Source of the DNA: Hydractinia symbiolongicarpus
Taxonomy: Eukaryota > Cnidaria > Hydrozoa > Anthoathecata > Hydractiniidae
NCBI RefSeq assembly: GCF_029227915.1
Contig: NC_079875.1
Coordinates: forward strand, 8,677,001 to 8,741,000
Length of the DNA stretch: 64,000 nt
Direction: 5' to 3'
Under the pieces are notes generated by a model. That model had not been told where the DNA came from. It saw only the letters and a program-made list of their open reading frames with translations, and did no database searches. Positions 31,085 through 42,889 of the stretch are shown here, one piece after another; position 1 is the stretch's first letter; each line of letters opens with the position of its first letter. The position numbers and the translations under genes were made by a program.

Positions 31085-33032
31085 GACTTCCCGGCACTTA
31101 GGGAGCTTGGTTACGAAGTTTAAAACTGTGAACAATTGACCATTTGGGACAGGGTTAGTTAGTTGTCAGTTATACCAATACTATCCTGAACGTGAAATCC
31201 CAGGGTCGATTTTTTCTCAAAAAATGCTCCGAAAGAATTTTAAAGAACGGTTTTAAGGAATCTCCTACGCCTTCGGGCGCGGAAATTCAACGAAATGCAA
31301 AAATCGCTTTACTCTCTATCGAGAAAGATTAGTATAATTCATTATAAGATTGCTTGATGAAGTTAAATAAAAATGAGACGATTAGACAATGATCAAAATG
31401 TGCTTTTCAATGTGAAAATACTAAACATAAAATATGAAACACAGGATCAGAATCAACCTGTAGCTGTGAATACATTTTGTGCACCAATTGCAGAAGGATT
31501 TGCAGGATTTAAATTGTTCATGGGAAAAGGGTATGGGCACATTGAATTATAAACTGGATTAAAAATTGAGAATAGTTATTAAGTCTGGAGGAAGGGGTAC
31601 TGAAATTGTTTCACATGGTTGTATACACATGATGTTGCCACATATCCTACTTGATGACCGATTGTATGCTTGTTTAAGAAACCTTATTAAACTGGCAAAA
31701 AGACAACTAGATTTTGTTAAGAAAAAAATTATTTAAATGAAACTTGAGAACAAGAATTTTTACATTAAGATACAAGTTTATATCAGCTAATAAAGAATAG
31801 AAAAATAAACGTTCACAATGTTGGACTCAGGATACACACACAAATTTAAGATAGCATATTCTTATATTCAATTTTTTTTGGCTAATTTTATCTTGTATGT
31901 TCTTATAAAAAGGCGTGTAATTTAAGTTCGTTCCGCACTTTTTTATCCTCGTCGTATCAAACATTATTGATTAATTTTTCATCGGTTAATCTTTTCTTAT
32001 CTTTTTAAGCACTTTTATATATATTATTCATTTCCAATTTTCTTTTAGATGTCGATCAAGCGAAATAACACGTCTTTGGAACACTGGTTATGCGATATTA
32101 TATATCATAGAGTTATATGTGCATATTATGGAAGCAGAATGTTCTCGAGTAGCTTCCTTTCGATTAAGCTATGCTCTTTGTTGATTATCTATCTCATCCA
32201 CCATAGTTACATTGTTGCAAAGATTTAGTTTTATCTAAATGCAACTCGAGAACTTTCTGGTAAAGGTATGTGGTTATGAGTACTTGTGGAATGCATAGGT
32301 TTGCGTGCGCGTCAGGTAGCGTCACTTTTGATCATGCTTTGGGGTATTTTTTGAGTTAGATGGTTTGGGCGGCGGTGTCGGTGGCTGTGTTTTGTGCTAT
32401 AGTTTGGGCGATTAGGACAAAATATTTCTTGGGATATACAGCGGTAGTGTGGAAGGTATAGGTAGGCTAGGTAGGTTTTAATGAGTGGAAGGTTTTCAAA
32501 GAAATTCGACCTAATGACGTTCGTATAAATTTTAAGAGAATTTTGCTCCGCTAAACAAAAAGGAAAATAAAAGCGATTGAAGAATGATTTTTAACTTGTC
32601 TTTACTCTTGAAATTTTTGAATTTGACAATCACTGCATTTTATTAACTTGATTGGCCTTCTTCATGTGCCCTTGTGCAGAGACATTTCATACTTTGAGTT
32701 TAAAAAGAATGCCGTGAAAATAAATTTTGAAAAATAAGAAGGTAAAATTCACAACTAATATTTGACACACTCATTTGGTATCCTTTCACATAAAAAGTTA
32801 GAATTCGTGACACCAACTCGGAAAAAAGCTTACGACTACACTTTAGCTCTACAACTTTTTCCGTCAACTTTGCAACTAAAAAAAAATTCATCTGCTAAAC
32901 GATCCTTTCCCGTCATTTTTTGACAAATAATTATTACTGACAGACACGTCTCTGAAATACCCAAATGGTTGAATAAAAACATCAAATGACTGATTAAAAA
33001 AAATAGTTCTAATATCAAGGTAAAAAACTGAA
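31085..33032. other. Intergenic sequence, no gene seen
   Basis: No coding exon is recognised. A mild GC rise with GGGCGGCGGTGTCGGTGGC at about 32368-32386 is the only compositional change. Open frames at 32700-33105 on the minus strand are AT-rich with no known domain. Confidence 0.4.
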
Positions 33033-33063
33033 TTATCAAGTACAGTTCAACTGTACTTGATAA
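33033..33063. repeat. Perfect 15-bp inverted repeat with one-base centre
   Basis: TTATCAAGTACAGTT and AACTGTACTTGATAA face each other across a single C. It could extrude as a cruciform or give a tight RNA hairpin. Nothing nearby explains it. Confidence 0.9.
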
Positions 33064-34820
33064 AGATGCGGCACTTTGTGGATATATAACTTTATTAATG
33101 TTCAATGAGCATTTTTCTGACAGTAAATAGAGCTTTGTAAATGCCTTGTCATTTTATTTTATCTTGGGAAAGTAACATCAAAATGAACAAGCGAACGTCC
33201 CATTACTGATCGTCTAGTTTGCATTTTAAGGAATGCATTTTTGTCTGGTGGGTTCAAACCTAAAGAGGCGATAAAACGATAGTGTTTACCGGTACAAGTA
33301 TTCCATAAATTGCCTCTTTTATTAACCTAAGTAACGTATTACTATCCTACAATTTTATATACTTCAATGTTTCTGTGCTGCAACAGTTCACTAAGAGCAA
33401 AGCAGTGATATTTTCTCTCTAAAAATTGAAAAAAATTTAAAGCTTACTTTAAAACTGTTTTTTTTTGCAAAATTATACCACTAATTGATTTAAATTGTGT
33501 GTATCGCTTTTATTTTTCTATTAAATTATGTCCATTTACGAATGTCACAAAACTGTCTCTCAATTCACAAGTTTTAAAGATCTATTTTCAACAGAAGGAG
33601 CTATTTTTATTAAGGCAAAGGTTCAATTTTTTATTCTTGTTTCTAAATTATTTTTCAAATGCAAAGATTACAAGTTTTGTTTTAGCTTCACGGTTTTTCC
33701 CTCCCAAGTTATTGTAAGGGAGGGTTTTTTAACCCAGTTGCAAAAACAAATCGTAAGCTTTGCTCACTCGTTTTAGTCTGGAAACGTAAAAATTAAAATA
33801 CTAAAGAAAGCAAAATTTTCAGGTTTGTCAGGAAGCAGGATGTAAGGCGATAAAATCTCCCAAAACGGGCTGTCAAACCTATTCCAGACGAACTTCTTAT
33901 TTTGCTTCTGTAGAAGTCAGGCACGATTTTTATTTTGATAAAGGGAGCGTTAAAAACGGGGTGGCAGTCTAGGAAGCTAGTGCGCATGTATTGCCGGTCA
34001 CCGTGTGAATTCCTCCAACAGACTTGGCTTGAACTATGTTCCACGGTATGATCTGCTGTGACGCTAATTTTTTTAAAAACGTAGCAAATTCTCTTATCAC
34101 AATGTTACTTTGAAGCAGAACGTGGATAGGGCGTAAGCATTTCGCGCGATCAAAATTCCACAATGTACTCAAACCACATGTCTTCCTTCAATGCACGGTG
34201 TAACTTGTTGATGTGCGACACATTTGAAAGAAAGGAACATGTTCTAACTGGATTATGGAATGACTTAAATTCATTCTTACAACAACAAACACATTTTGTC
34301 TGTTGTTGTGAATGGATTCAAATTATTTCAAATATTCAGTTAGAAAATGTTTCCTTCTTTCAAATATTTCGCATGTCAACAAGTTACACTGTGCATTGAG
34401 GGAAATTTTAGGATTTTTTTTTTAATTCTTAATAAAAAAAACGACATAAAAATTGAGTAAGACCCCCGCCTTTTTTATTTTTCTTGTTGTCAACTCGGCA
34501 CTTTATTCGTAGTTGCATCCAGGATTTGGAATCCACCTGTTTCTTATTTTTCTGCTTACTCACACAGAGCGACTGAGATTATTTCGAATGCCAGTAACTG
34601 AGACTTTTGAGACTATTTCGATGCTACTTAGAGTGACTGAGACTATTTGAGACTATTTTGATTGCGAACGAACGATGCTTACTGAGAGTAACTGAGACTA
34701 TTTATTTCGACTGCACGGCATTCACATTTCGATTTTGGATAGATGTATACGAAGACTCATTAGTTTTTCACACATTATTTTATTATCGAGACTAATTCGA
34801 TATGAGAAATGTTTGTTTTA
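33064..34820. other. Intergenic sequence, no gene seen
   Basis: Several short open frames lie on both strands between 33499 and 34399, none with a domain I recognise. Around 34565-34710 words like GAGACTATTT and ACTGAGACT are repeated about six times, a weak local repeat. Confidence 0.4.
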
Positions 34821-34822
34821 CC

Positions 34823-34898
34823 AATGGCGGGTTCGAACCACCGAATCAGTGATCACTCGTTTAGAGTGCAACGCGCTAACCAACTGCGCCACCGATCC
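34823..34898 (-). tRNA. tRNA-like sequence with intact D and T arms, abnormal anticodon region
   Basis: On the minus strand GATCGGTGGCGCAGTTGGTT then AGCGC gives a good D arm, and GGTGGTTCGAACCCGCC gives a good T arm. The segment between them is about seven bases too long for a normal anticodon arm and variable loop, and the acceptor halves do not pair. It is best read as a tRNA-derived relic or SINE head. Confidence 0.4.
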
Positions 34899-35195
34899 CC
34901 TGTCAAATACAACGCAAAAGCTTATGCCGTTTAAAAATTTTGTTCCACGGAATAAGTTTTCAGTTCAATATGATATAAATTCAATGAGATATCGCATACA
35001 TTAACGCGATAACAAATTGTGCCGCTCAGTTTAATATATCTTTATGATCAGAAGGAAACTTCATCTTCGATTTTTGTAAATAAGTTGCGATTATTTTCTC
35101 ATGTTATGTTTTCCCCCGAATTTAAAACAAATAGTACCCTAAATGGCTAGTGTTATCTTTAAAATAAATGTTTACTCTGTGTAAGAAAGGATCAT

Positions 35196-35262
35196 TGAGC
35201 CAAGTGGGACTCGAACCCACGTCGGAAATGTCTCCCGCTCTACCAACTGAGCTACTGGCTCC
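35196..35262 (-). tRNA. tRNA-like sequence with a shortened anticodon arm
   Basis: On the minus strand GGAGCCAGTAGCTCAGTTGG begins a good acceptor and D arm, and GTGGGTTCGAGTCCCAC is a perfect T arm followed by TTGGCTCA that pairs with the 5' end. Only about 15 bases separate position 26 from the T stem, where about 22 are expected, so no normal anticodon arm can form. Likely a tRNA pseudogene, though the other three stems are strikingly intact. Confidence 0.5.
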
Positions 35263-35299
35263 AGTTAAAACATTGACTGACCAGAATCAAACAAGAGAC

Positions 35300-36488
35300 A
35301 ATGTGCGTTACAACAAATGCGATTTTAAAAAAATATATAATCTAATCATATGCGATCTACAAACCATTTAGCTATTGTCCGGTATGACATTAGACTTGCA
35401 TGGATATTTTATTTCAATCTTTAAGTTTACTTTCTTTTTCATTAAGAACTACGTTGTTAGTGTCACTTGTTTTGAAGTTATTTAGTTCACATCCCAACTT
35501 TTCGTCAGTGTTACCATCAAGGGTGGTCAGTTCCTTAATGTTGAAAAGGAGACGACATCTTTTCCTTTGTTTTCCGTTAGAATCTTAAATAATTTTTGAG
35601 TTTTTTACCAATTTTCAGAGGCGACATACTATTCACAAATCCACTGAGCGAATATGATGTTCCTAAATTATATATTAGTGAATGTTATTGGGCATGCGCA
35701 CACTTTCTATATATATTTAATATAGGACCGTAAAATACTAACAGAACAAGGCAAAGTTTTGGTTTCAAGATTCTTCTTTCTTTGTTTTGTGGTACTTCTA
35801 AAAACAATTTGCTCTTATCTGATCAATATGACTACAAGTTATCTGCTGGATCTATTTCCTTGTTTAATTTCTCGTATAAAGATTTAAAAAATCAAATAAA
35901 AATTTTGTATTATCATACATTACCTTTATTCCTGGCCTTGATCGTATTAGTTTTGCTATGAAAGTCGATAGACGAAGCAAATACAGAGAAGTCGTCTATA
36001 GGTAACAATGGATTTTATATGCATCGAATTTATATAAATAACTTAGAATGTACAACAACGACTTCCCTTTCATCACCAAAAACAACAAGTTCAGAGGAAT
36101 GGATCTGGCCAAACTCTAGCGCATCGGAAATACCGTAAATATGATCCGTCAAAGCTGAATTATATTCACTCGTACTGGATAATCGGTTGCAAAAATATCC
36201 TTAACCTGGTCATCTCTTTGGTCTCGAAACAATCCGCTTACAGAAATTGGATAATAATAAAATGTTAGTATTCTGTAAAGCTCAGCTAATAATTTTTTAT
36301 TGCTTTGCCTTTCACTACCAATACGTTCACAAAATCGTAGAGTTTTATACTTTGCGTTCACGATCATTCATCAGCGAAGCCTTAAAAGTATTGAACTGAT
36401 TTAAATCATTCAGCTTTCTTACATTTGCTTGTATTCAAATTAGAACAGCATATCAGAAAGCAATTCTAAAGAAAAGACTACTTATATA
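35300..36488. other. Intergenic sequence with one unrecognised open frame
   Basis: A 72-codon frame on the minus strand (36149-36367) reads without low complexity (ERIGSERQSNKKLLAELYR) but resembles no family I know and has no clear splice partners. The rest is AT-rich with nothing distinctive. Confidence 0.3.
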
Positions 36489-36490
36489 TA

Positions 36491-36989
36491 CAGTGGAACC
36501 TCTGTAAAGCGGACATCTTCTAAAACAGACAAATCTTGTGGACAAACAAAACAAACTGTCCCGGATGATTTCCTAATAAACCCTCATAATAAATTCTCTC
36601 AAAAGCGGACAGTCTAAAGCGGTAACCTCTTTAAAGAGGAAACTTCTTTTAGGTCTGCGCGGTTATTTCTTCCAGAAATTTTTAAGATTTGAAATCAATT
36701 CCAGTCTTAACAAGTTTTTATATTTTTGTACCCTACTTCATAAAATGTCCAAAAACGTTCAATTTAGCAAATTTCATTTCTCAAAGCCAATATGTCTTTT
36801 AAAAGTGTTTCTTTGTCTAACTAGGGAGTGGGAGGGGGAAATATGGACACGCCTAATGGATTTCAGACTATGAAGTAGAATCTTTTCAGCGTTTCTTGAC
36901 AAAAAAGGAAAACCTCTTCAAGAAGGACACCTCTCTAAGGCGGACAAAATCTCTGCTCCCTAAGTGCCCTCTTCAAGGAGGTTACAGTG
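36491..36989 (+). mobile_element. Tigger-type MITE of about 500 bp
   Basis: The left end CAGTGGAACCTCTGTAAAGC and the inverse of the right end, CACTGTAACCTCCTTGAAG, are related termini. The left is preceded by TA. Sub-terminal words such as AAAGCGGACA recur on both sides. No transposase fragment is recognised. Confidence 0.65.
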
Positions 36990-37043
36990 CATTTCAAATC
37001 TGAAATACGTTAACACAGTAAAAAATCCTTTTTTATTTCATTT

Positions 37044-37295
37044 ATGATACTACATCTTAAAGCTTGGTACCAGAAGAAGCGATTTTCACCTTATTTGCAT
37101 TCTTCATCATGTCACAACAAATCATCCATCAGTGTGATTCTGGGAGATGTTACCTTACGTCTGAGACAGTTATGCAGTGCTGACAACGAATTTGATAAAA
37201 AAAGCTTTGGAATATATGAATCATCTTATATTGCGTGGACACAACCGAAAAAAAGTTCAGAGGGAGTTTTCGAAGGTAAAATGAAAATTTCGTGA
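37044..37295 (+). pseudogene. Fragment of a Penelope/LINE-type reverse transcriptase protein
   Basis: The frame contains YLHSSSCHNKSS and then LRLRQLCSADNEFDKKS. These resemble the linker after the RT core in Penelope-like proteins, where forms like YLHxxSCHP and LRLRRICSxDxxF are typical. It has no RT catalytic motif upstream and is a relic. I base this on pattern memory only. Confidence 0.45.
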
Positions 37296-39485
37296 TGAAG
37301 CTCGATAACCGGTTATCAAGGAGAAACTGAAGAATTCAGTTATTTTCGCGATGTTTAATCTTAGAGGTACGAATGTAAAAGAAATTGTTAACTATTTTCT
37401 TCCAATTTTGCAACATAATCTTTCGTTAAATGAAACGTTTTCAGCTGTTTTAGTGGTATTAATGTTACAGTCAAAGTCTTATTTGTACTATTAAGTTTCT
37501 GTTTCAAGAAAAGTTAGTAAAAGATTAAAAAAAATTTTTTTTACCAAGTTGTTTGTTTGCTGTATGAATCTAAACATTTCATATTTTATTAAGATTCCGG
37601 GGAGGATTTCAAAAATCACATTCCCTTTGTTTGACAAAGAATGAGATATTAAAAATTATGAAATATTTGTTAGTTGCACTAAAATTTTAACGAACTTAAA
37701 AATCACATTTCAGCATGATAGTTTAACGAACGGAAAATAAAAGCATTCCGGTAATAACGTTAGACATTTTTGTGGGAAACAGGACAATTTATCTGTCAGT
37801 GCTACATTTGGCATACAATGCTTGTCTCTCAAATATAGATGAGTTGCGTGACATAATGTTTTGATTTTGCATCGAAAGGAATAGACATGCAAATGCATAT
37901 TCACAGAAAAATAATAAAATATTACAATATTCGAAGTCTGCTCTTCAACAGAAAAGATGATAGAAAAAATTCCAATGCATTTTTAATCTTATATTCCTAA
38001 AAATCAACAAATTAGCGTAAATAGCCAATTAGGCCTACGAGGTGCTTTCTTTTTTGCCTATCTTGCGCGTAAATGGATGACACACACGACGAAATGGTTG
38101 CTACGGCTTAGCACCAGTACTATTCAATAACATGCCAAATAAAAGCGCAATTATCCATGGGCCTGGTTGGTACATAAAATAAGCCCATTATGTTTATATA
38201 CATATATGGTGATTAGCCAACAAAATGTTTCTTAGAAGCGTGGTGGAAAATTTATTTAGTCCACTAAGATAGTATTTGAAGAGAAAAGAGCCAGCTTTAT
38301 ATCTCCCATGCCCACCCGTTTAAGGTATTGGGATATATTCCGTGTTACCTTTTTAATTTCACGCATTTTAAAACCCTTTGTTTTCAACTTCAGTAAAACA
38401 AATGAAAAAAAGAAGTTAACTTTATATCAATCTATTTTCCAGTACGCTTTTTGTAAAAATTATAGGAAACTCGGGACGAAGTTGGTATTTAATTGCTAAT
38501 AGCAGGAAATTGTCGCGCTAATTAATCTTAGGTAAAAGATCATTAAAAAATACTTTTTTAAAATGTTGTGTACGTCGAAAAGAAGGTGAAAGCAATTTGC
38601 CGTATGTATGAATTTTTTCAGAAATATTTTTGTATGCAGTTATGTGTATATTTCATTTTTTATTTTAAGAAGTTTATAAAAACTAACTTATAACGAACTT
38701 ATAACAATAATTTAAGTTTAAAAGTGAGAAGGTTCAAATCTGTTTCTTTCTTATTATTTACTTTATCACCATGAAATCTTTTTATAAGAGTTTTTAATAC
38801 AAAGAAAAAATAAGTTTAGTGGTGATCCGTTCGATTTTTACTAACTGATCAATCTCACATAATGTGACTCTGGGTAAGAGAGGTAATTAAATGTTTGTCT
38901 CGTTTATCTCTAATCCGGTATGAAGATGTTTAAAGGGACTTTGCGTATGTAGACTTTCTTAAATCCATGCTAGCATGATTTTTATTCGGTCATTAAGTGA
39001 CTCACTAAACAAGAAAATAGACATTACGTTTTGTTATAATTGCAGGCGTAAAGATTTTAATCATGATCTGAATAATTTAATTTAACAGAGCTCATGGTAC
39101 CATGATAAAATACCTCCAATCGCTGTCCAAAAGTAAAGAATTAGATGTACTTTTATCTGAAATATTAGGAAAAAGCAAAATGGTCTGGTGATAAACAAAA
39201 CGTTTGGAATATTTTTGTCATCCTCCATTTGGATTTACAGAAATGTTACAGCTTTATATTATAATATTGTTTTTAATTAGTTTCCATAATATAGATACAA
39301 AATATATACATATTATACAAGCTTCTTTAGTACGTACAAATTACATTCATACAATATCTCTACATTCTATAACACTATTGCTGACGGTTTATAAGTTCTT
39401 AGAAAAAAACTGTTGCTGAGAATAGAATGTAGATAAAATTTAAACCCTTAGGTATATATAATAATAATCGGTTCTTATTTTAAAA
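37296..39485. other. Intergenic sequence, no gene seen
   Basis: AT-rich sequence without splice-consistent exons. Open frames near 37710-37904, 38308-38499 and 39204-39419 have biased composition and no known domain. The right edge includes the 3' UTR of the ankyrin-RING gene. Confidence 0.45.
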
Positions 39486-40310
39486 TTACACATCAGCCTT
39501 CGCTATCACTTCTTCAATGATACGATTCCTTATGTTAAGGTTTCGGACGTCTTTGCGACAAAATGGACACGATTCCATTCTTTGCTTGCACTCTTGGCAG
39601 AATATATGGCCTTCTTCACACTGCAAAACAGGCATTCCTTTGCAGAAGCCATTTCTACATATTGGACATTCGAAGGCGTATTTTCTTTCAGGGTTGTTTG
39701 TCGAAATAATCTGCGGAAAACTGGTCTTTACCATTTGAATATTATTAAAATTCTCGTCAAATTCTTTTGCTGTTTTCGCTTTGTTCAAATTGCATTTCGA
39801 TAAAGGCATTTTGACTGTTAGTAAATTAATTGCCTTTATAACATATTTTTCTACAGCCAGATCATACGGTGTTTTACCAGCGTTGTTTCGGCATGTAGGA
39901 CTTGCTCCATATTTTAACAGCAATGAAATGCTATCTGTCTTTATCGCCATATTCGAGCATTGCAAGATAGCTAAGTGGAGTGCTGTATTTCCATTCCGAT
40001 CAGCTAAATCCATCCTGACGCTACCATCTTGGCACAATATTTCCACCAAGGCTTTCAATGATATGTTCCCTCTAGGTATGCATTTTTTGCCCTTAATGGC
40101 CAACATCAAGGGGCTTTGATGCAAATTGTTCACGTAGTTCAAGCATGCTCCATGAGCAATGAGTACGCTAATGATATCTTTGTGGCCTTCATGGCATGCA
40201 AGATGGAGATATGTGTTGCCATCACAATCTTGTTCATCAATAACACATGGTGAACTTAAGAATTCTTTAACCACTTTTAATTTACCTTTCTTAATAGCTT
40301 GTCTCAACAT
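39486..40310 (-). CDS. Intronless ankyrin-repeat protein with C-terminal RING finger
   Basis: A single open frame of 274 codons. Residues 1-165 form about four to five ankyrin repeats, with clear helices in DGNTYLHLACHEGHKDIISV (residues 30-49) and NGNTALHLAI (106-115). Residues 215-251 form a complete C3HC4 RING: C215, C218, C231, H235, C238, C241, C248, C251, of the SIAH-like type (CPIC, LQCEEGHIFC, CPFC). The likely role is an E3 ubiquitin ligase whose ankyrin part binds substrate. The substrate is unknown. A TATA box and initiator lie just upstream. The gene at 54120 is a paralogue. The lack of introns, in a window where other genes are intron-rich, suggests origin by retroposition, but no poly(A) tail or target duplication is seen. 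Confidence 0.85.
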   Translation of the reverse strand: MLRQAIKKGKLKVVKEFLSSPCVIDEQDCDGNTYLHLACHEGHKDIISVLIAHGACLNYVNNLHQSPLMLAIKGKKCIPRGNISLKALVEILCQDGSVRMDLADRNGNTALHLAILQCSNMAIKTDSISLLLKYGASPTCRNNAGKTPYDLAVEKYVIKAINLLTVKMPLSKCNLNKAKTAKEFDENFNNIQMVKTSFPQIISTNNPERKYAFECPICRNGFCKGMPVLQCEEGHIFCQECKQRMESCPFCRKDVRNLNIRNRIIEEVIAKADV

Positions 40311-40329
40311 TTTCGAAAGTATTTTTTCT

Positions 40330-40363
40330 GACTGACGAAATTTACCTTGGTGCTGATTTTATA
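40330..40363 (-). promoter_or_regulatory. Core promoter (TATA box plus initiator) of the ankyrin-RING gene
   Basis: On the minus strand TATAAAA lies at 40363-40357 and TCAGTC at 40335-40330, with the initiator A about 30 bases after the first T. This is the classic spacing of TATA box and initiator. It predicts a 5' UTR of about 23 bases before the ATG at 40310. Confidence 0.55.
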
Positions 40364-41068
40364 CAGTTTTTGAGAAGGGTAATTACAAGATAATAATTTC
40401 AGTTTTTGCAAGGGAATTTCTCAAATTGCATCATTTCAATAACGCTTAATTTCCCTCTTTTCTATTTGACATATTACACGATTCTAATTAATATGTCGTA
40501 TATATCAATAGCTGTTTTCAAGAGGGCTGGACTAAGTGTTATTTGTTGTAACGATCTCCTGCTGCGCCAATAGGAAATTGGTACGAGTTGGATAGTTAAC
40601 ATAAAGCAACAAAAATTAAAAAGGACTTTAAAATAACGCTTTAAAAGAACTCCAAAATCAATTTTTATATGAATAGAATTACCTCGTGTTGTGATAAGGA
40701 GTAACTCTCAGTTTTATTCTGTAATAGCGTTCTTGTTTTTCTGAAACGGAAGTTAATTCAATTAACATGTAGTTAAAAAGTTCTGAGTGCAAAAACAAAA
40801 ATGCTATTACAAATAAAACAGGGAGTGTTTTATAATTCCTAAAGCTTTTTTTTGTATTCTTTCCAATTCCACGGTGAGTGCAAAATTTTGTGAGTTGTTT
40901 TTTTATCGTAATGCAAGTATGATGTTGACATAACAAACGCGTTTTTGTTATTTTGTTATTTTGGTTTTCACTTTTAATAATTTCTTACCCCCGTCCCTGC
41001 TCTGAATGTGATTCTTTATAATTGTTGTTAATGATTCATATAGTAATTAATTCTAGCATTAAAACAAC
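40364..41068. other. Intergenic sequence, no gene seen
   Basis: AT-rich. An 85-codon frame on the minus strand (40679-40936) has no recognisable domain. Confidence 0.4.
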
Positions 41069-41374
41069 TTAAGGGGTGGTCTCCATTAGGTGAATTCTGG
41101 TCATCCGGACTCTAGCGATCCGAGTGGACAAGCAACTATTAATTTTTATATGCCATTGCGAAGTAAAGATTCTTCTGCAAAAAAATATTTTAGCACATTT
41201 TTTTTTAGCATAATATTTATTATTTTGATTCTGATTGGCTGTCAAAGATTTGTGTCGGCAAAAATCTCCAAGGATCGCTGATAAAGTTCAAATCCTTTGG
41301 CGATATACGCATGCTCACATCACAATCCTTAGAGTCCGAGCGGCTGAAATTCGCCTAACGAAGATCAGCCTTAA
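41069..41374 (+). mobile_element. TTAA-flanked inverted-repeat element, 306 bp
   Basis: TTAA followed by GGGGTGGTCTCCATTAGGTG faces, on the other end, TTAA and GGCTGATCTTCGTTAGGCG. Both continue into GAATTYNNG and CGGACTCTA, so the inverted repeats extend about 45 bp with mismatches. No coding sequence is present. It differs from the GGTCC-type TTAA family. Confidence 0.65.
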
Positions 41375-42334
41375 CGTATGTGCAACATTCCTCCGCCCTT
41401 GAAAGAACATAACATAAAAGAATCTGCAAAACATATGTAAGTTGTTTAAAAAAATTAAATAAATAAATAAAATACAGCTAAGACTTTGTTGTTCCTCCAA
41501 CAATACCTCTCACAAAGACACAAGAAAAAGCACAATAAGTATGTCATATATTTCTCAACAAGGAAATAAGAAAATGCTAAAGGGGAAAATGTTTATGCAT
41601 TTTGCATGAAAATGTAAATCTCAACTTTCCCTTTTTAATGATAAGTGGTCACAGGTCTGCTTCTTCTTCGTCCTTCGTTAATTTGCGGTTTACAACACAA
41701 TTAAATGATTAAAGCAAGCTACTGGTAATTCTAGGTGTTAGATAGAATTGTTTTATTTTATACAAGTGTATTATATGAGCAAACCAATGAAGCATAATAT
41801 TTTTAAGTGGCAAAAGGTAGAATTTAAAAAAAAAAAAACATGCAAAACGCGACAATTCTAAACTTTAACTTCATTATTTGTAAACGAAAGCCTTTAAGGC
41901 TATATAGAGTTTAAAGTTTTATTATTTTTCGGTTAAAATTATCTCTCTTTTAATTGTTTCACTCATGTTCTAAGTAAGACATTAATAACAGTTTCACACT
42001 TCACCGTATTATCATACTAGGTACTTTCTCTCCATTGCCAGCATTCGCCGCAGTAGTTGAAATAACTTTAACTACCACAACAAATTGAAATTTATCAACC
42101 AATTAGATTTCGAAATACGTTTTCCAAATGAGTTTTAGAAGAAAAGTTGATGATAAAGAATAACTTTGTGTACAATATTTAAGGTAAACAATGGATATCT
42201 TATTATTGAGTATAAAATTGAGTGTAATGAGAAAAGAAAAGTGCTCAAATGGAGTAAACTAACAAACTGGTGGTATCAAACTAAATAGTGTCTCTTCATT
42301 TATGCAAGTTTAATTTTTTACGCTTATACGTTAT
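41375..42334. other. Intergenic sequence, no gene seen
   Basis: AT-rich. A run of 14 A lies near 41827. No coding exon or repeat of note. Confidence 0.4.
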
Positions 42335-42790
42335 CGGGGAAAAATAGTCGGAGAAAAGTAACTAAATTTTTTGCAAGTAACTTAATTTTTCCTCGACCAA
42401 AATTTCTCCCGATTATTTTTTCCCCGACTAGTACTTTTACCCGATTTTTTATACCCGACTAAGAATTTACCCCGACCTTTTTCTGTTATCCTAAACCTTT
42501 TTTTTTATTGTTACCACCATCATAAATAGCAAGGAAGATTACAAAAAAGGATCGGGGACATAAAAAACAAAATGGAAACAAGAAGAAACAACATTTTACT
42601 TATTCTCGTAGTTGTTTTTGTATGAAAAACATACATAGACAAATAAAAAAAATTATTCAAATTCCCTTGTGAGGTTATCTACATCAAAAATCAGTCGGGG
42701 AAAAGTAACTTTTTCAAAAATCAGTCGGGGAAAACTGACTTATTTAAAAGAATAAAGTGACTTAATTTTTCCCCGACTAAATTTCGGCAA
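42335..42790. repeat. Inverted-repeat element with GTCGGGGAAAA words
   Basis: The left part has CGGGGAAAAATAGTCGG and GTAACTAAATTTTT, and the right part reads the inverse, with CTTAATTTTTCCCCGACTAA. Several internal TCAGTCGGGGAAAA and CCCCGACTAR words lie between. The arms are imperfect. It is likely a MITE of unknown class, with no coding sequence. Confidence 0.55.
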
Positions 42791-42889
42791 CTTTTTAGAA
42801 CCCATAACTTGGTGAATCACAAGCTCGTTTGTACGGATAAGGTTCATAAGCCAAACCATCTATTGAAACTATTATTATTCTGAATATTT

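Noticed and set aside
34735-35371. Two plus-strand frames of 89 and 67 codons
   Set aside because: They read through the antisense strand of tRNA-like sequences, a common source of false frames.
39517-40119. Three plus-strand frames of 73 to 112 codons
   Set aside because: They are antisense shadows of the ankyrin-RING gene, which has clear domain support on the minus strand.
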